A program made the translations under genes and the position numbers. The notes under the pieces are model-generated. The model saw nothing but the letters and a program-made list of their open reading frames with translations, was not told the DNA's origin and did not search any database. A stretch of 16,226 nucleotides of DNA from contig CABUAP010000011.1 in the NCBI GenBank assembly GCA_902489675.1, positions 1 to 16,226 of the forward strand, read 5' to 3'. Positions 14,617-16,226 of the stretch are shown one piece after another. The stretch's first letter is position 1, and the number at the start of each line of letters is the position of its first letter. The DNA comes from an uncultured Azospirillum sp. GTDB lineage: Bacteria; Pseudomonadota; Alphaproteobacteria; RF32; CAG-239.

Positions 14617-14690
14617 CCTTCTTAAAAAATGCGCTTAAAAGAAAATTATTCTTTGTTTTTTCAAATCAAAATTATCCTTTTTAAGGTTAG
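14613..14690 (+). promoter_or_regulatory. Structured lnt leader: ybeY stop region pairs with lnt Shine-Dalgarno
   Basis: CTAACCTT (14613-14620), which includes the ybeY stop codon, is the exact complement of AAGGTTAG (14683-14690), which contains the lnt ribosome-binding AAGG. The stem can extend by AAAAA/TTTTT (14624-14628 with 14678-14682) past a 3-base bulge. Nested inside is AAAGAA/TTCTTT (14638-14643 with 14649-14654), followed by a T-run at 14656-14661. A ribosome finishing ybeY would open the outer stem. The nested hairpin could act as a weak terminator. Confidence 0.45.
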
Positions 14691-14693
14691 AAA

Positions 14694-16211
14694 ATGCGAA
14701 ACCTGTTTCTGACATATCACAAAACTTCAGCGCTGATTTTCGGCTGCCTGTCCGTTTTGGCACTGCCGCCTTTTTATCTCACACCGCTGCTGCTGATTAG
14801 CTTTGGCGGTTTAATGTTTTTGCTGGAAACAAGCTCTTCGCCCAAAAAAGCCTTTTCTGCCGGCTATTGGTTCGGTTTCGGCCATTTTGCCTGCGGTCTT
14901 TTTTGGATTAACAATGCGCTGATGATGGATCTGCCCCGTCTGGGCTGGCTGATCCCGCTGACCTTTATTGCCAGCGGCGGTTTCTTTGGTTTATTTACCG
15001 CTCTTCCCGCCCTGTTTTGCCGCCTATTCAAAACCTTTCCGGCCAAGGTGTTGGCTTTTGCCGCCGCATGGACAGCTTTTGAATGGTTGCGCAGTTTTAT
15101 TTTGACCGGTTTTCCGTGGAATCTCCTGGGCACCGTCTGGGTTTTCAGCGACCGGGCAATACAGGCCGCTTCCGTTTTCGGAACCTACGGCCTTTCTTTG
15201 CTGACAATTATCATGGCCTCGCTTCCGGCAATTGTGCTGTTTTCTTCCGATAAAAAAACAATATTCGCAACACTGTTTATTTCCGCTCTTCTCCCGGCTC
15301 TGCTGTTTGCTTATGGCGAATGGCGCCTGCAACGCTACCTCGATGACAGTTTTTCCGATATCAACATAAGGATTGTACAGCCATCCATTCCTCAACAGAT
15401 GAAATGGCAAAAAGAAATGTTGGAAAGTAACCTGCAGACATATATCAATATGTCGGTACAAACCCCTGCCGTAAAAAATAATTTGATTATTTGGGGCGAA
15501 ACCGCCAATCCGTTCGTATTAGACATGGAACCTCAATATCTTGAAGTTTTGCGTCGAGCCGTACCGGCAAACGGTTATCTCATCACCGGTGCGCTGAACT
15601 ATGTTCATGACGGTGAAAAATGGCGGCCGGTTAATGCGATGCAAGCCATCGATTCCGACGGCATTGCCGCATCTTACGGCAAATCGCATCTGGTGCCGTT
15701 TGGCGAATATATTCCTTTGCGGCGCTATCTGCCCCAAAGTCTGAAACCGGTCACCAACGTCATTGCCGATTTTATGCCCGGCAGCGGAAACGAAACCATC
15801 ACCCTGCCCGGTATCCCTCCGTTCGGTATTCTGATTTGTTACGAAATTATTTTCCCGGCAGAAGTAATCGATTCTCAACAGCGTCCCGAATGGCTGCTGA
15901 ACCTGACCAACGACGGCTGGTACGGCGACAGTTCCGGCCCCAGACAACACTTGGCGGCAGCCCGTATGCGAGCAGTTGAAGAAGGTTTAACTTTAGTGCG
16001 GGCGGCCAATTCCGGCATCAGCGCGCTGATTTCCAAAACCGGAGTCGTGCTGAAAGAACTTCCGCTTAACACATCCGGCACACTGGATTTTTCTTTGCCG
16101 CAGCAATTATCGTGCCGCACGATCTATTCAAAATACCATAACCTTACGGTGATGCTGCTCTGCATTTTTGCTCTCATAACGGCCTATTGTCTGTCAAAAC
16201 GTTTGGATTAA
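14694..16211 (+). CDS. lnt: Apolipoprotein N-acyltransferase
   Basis: Inner-membrane enzyme that adds the third acyl chain to the N-terminal cysteine of lipoproteins. The 505-aa protein has several membrane segments in residues 8-210, a periplasmic nitrilase-like domain (about 222-470), and a last membrane helix at about 484-500. The catalytic triad is visible: Glu269 (IIWGETANPF), Lys330 (YGKSHLVPFGEY) and Cys382 (LICYEIIFP), with Glu338 in the FGEY loop. LTNDGWYGDSSGPRQHLAAARMRAVEE, starting near 404, is a further family signature. The ATG follows AAGG at a suitable distance. It closes the cluster. A corC/hlyC transporter gene, common just before lnt in alphaproteobacteria, is missing. Fifteen bases of non-coding sequence follow to the window end. 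Confidence 0.97.
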   Translation: MRNLFLTYHKTSALIFGCLSVLALPPFYLTPLLLISFGGLMFLLETSSSPKKAFSAGYWFGFGHFACGLFWINNALMMDLPRLGWLIPLTFIASGGFFGLFTALPALFCRLFKTFPAKVLAFAAAWTAFEWLRSFILTGFPWNLLGTVWVFSDRAIQAASVFGTYGLSLLTIIMASLPAIVLFSSDKKTIFATLFISALLPALLFAYGEWRLQRYLDDSFSDINIRIVQPSIPQQMKWQKEMLESNLQTYINMSVQTPAVKNNLIIWGETANPFVLDMEPQYLEVLRRAVPANGYLITGALNYVHDGEKWRPVNAMQAIDSDGIAASYGKSHLVPFGEYIPLRRYLPQSLKPVTNVIADFMPGSGNETITLPGIPPFGILICYEIIFPAEVIDSQQRPEWLLNLTNDGWYGDSSGPRQHLAAARMRAVEEGLTLVRAANSGISALISKTGVVLKELPLNTSGTLDFSLPQQLSCRTIYSKYHNLTVMLLCIFALITAYCLSKRLD

Positions 16212-16226
16212 ATGAATATTTAAACA

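Noticed and set aside
14638..14661. AAAGAA/TTCTTT hairpin with T-run as a definite terminator before lnt
   Set aside because: The stem has only one G-C pair, so termination would be weak. It is reported only as part of the lnt leader structure.

Overview
The window looks like a chromosomal segment of a moderately AT-rich alphaproteobacterium. Several things point there: the miaB-phoH-ybeY-lnt gene order, a DUF1150 protein ending in the family's SVH tail, an alphaproteobacterial-type family 4 uracil-DNA glycosylase (UDG), and a stand-alone infA. The base composition and several uncharacterised genes suggest an uncultured, possibly gut-associated lineage. That placement is inference; no rRNA or other phylogenetic marker is present. 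No complete insertion sequence, phage, CRISPR array, rRNA or tRNA was found.

Left part (1-4418, minus strand). The first 335 bases hold no gene but contain a near-perfect inverted repeat, flanked by TA dinucleotides, that resembles a miniature transposable element. Next is a three-gene envelope operon read right to left. It encodes two small secreted proteins that share a four-cysteine pattern and look like diverged tandem paralogues, followed by a soluble lytic transglycosylase (slt). The UDG gene lies upstream of this operon.

Middle (4537-7099). A large exported TPR protein, possibly a lipoprotein, is divergent from the UDG gene. It converges on a DUF1150 gene so tightly that the two stop codons share one TGATCA palindrome. 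infA follows with its own promoter and a terminator that works in both directions.

Middle right (7099-11594, minus strand). Two or three transcription units read leftwards: TerB-like protein + unknown 370-aa protein; yggT; and DUF167-folD-double receiver-like protein-YqaA/DedA membrane protein. folD overlaps DUF167 by ATGA. Weak intrinsic terminators lie after the 370-aa gene and after yggT.

Right part (11796-16211, plus strand). The miaB-phoH-ybeY-lnt cluster covers tRNA modification, a PhoH ATPase, an rRNA-processing endoribonuclease and lipoprotein N-acylation. The corC/hlyC gene often found between ybeY and lnt is absent. In its place is a short structured leader that can pair the lnt Shine-Dalgarno sequence with the ybeY stop region.

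Most genes are housekeeping. The least explained parts are the tandem four-cysteine proteins beside slt, the double pseudo-receiver protein, the TerB + 370-aa pair, the UDG lacking two iron-sulfur cysteines, and the small inverted-repeat element at the left edge.
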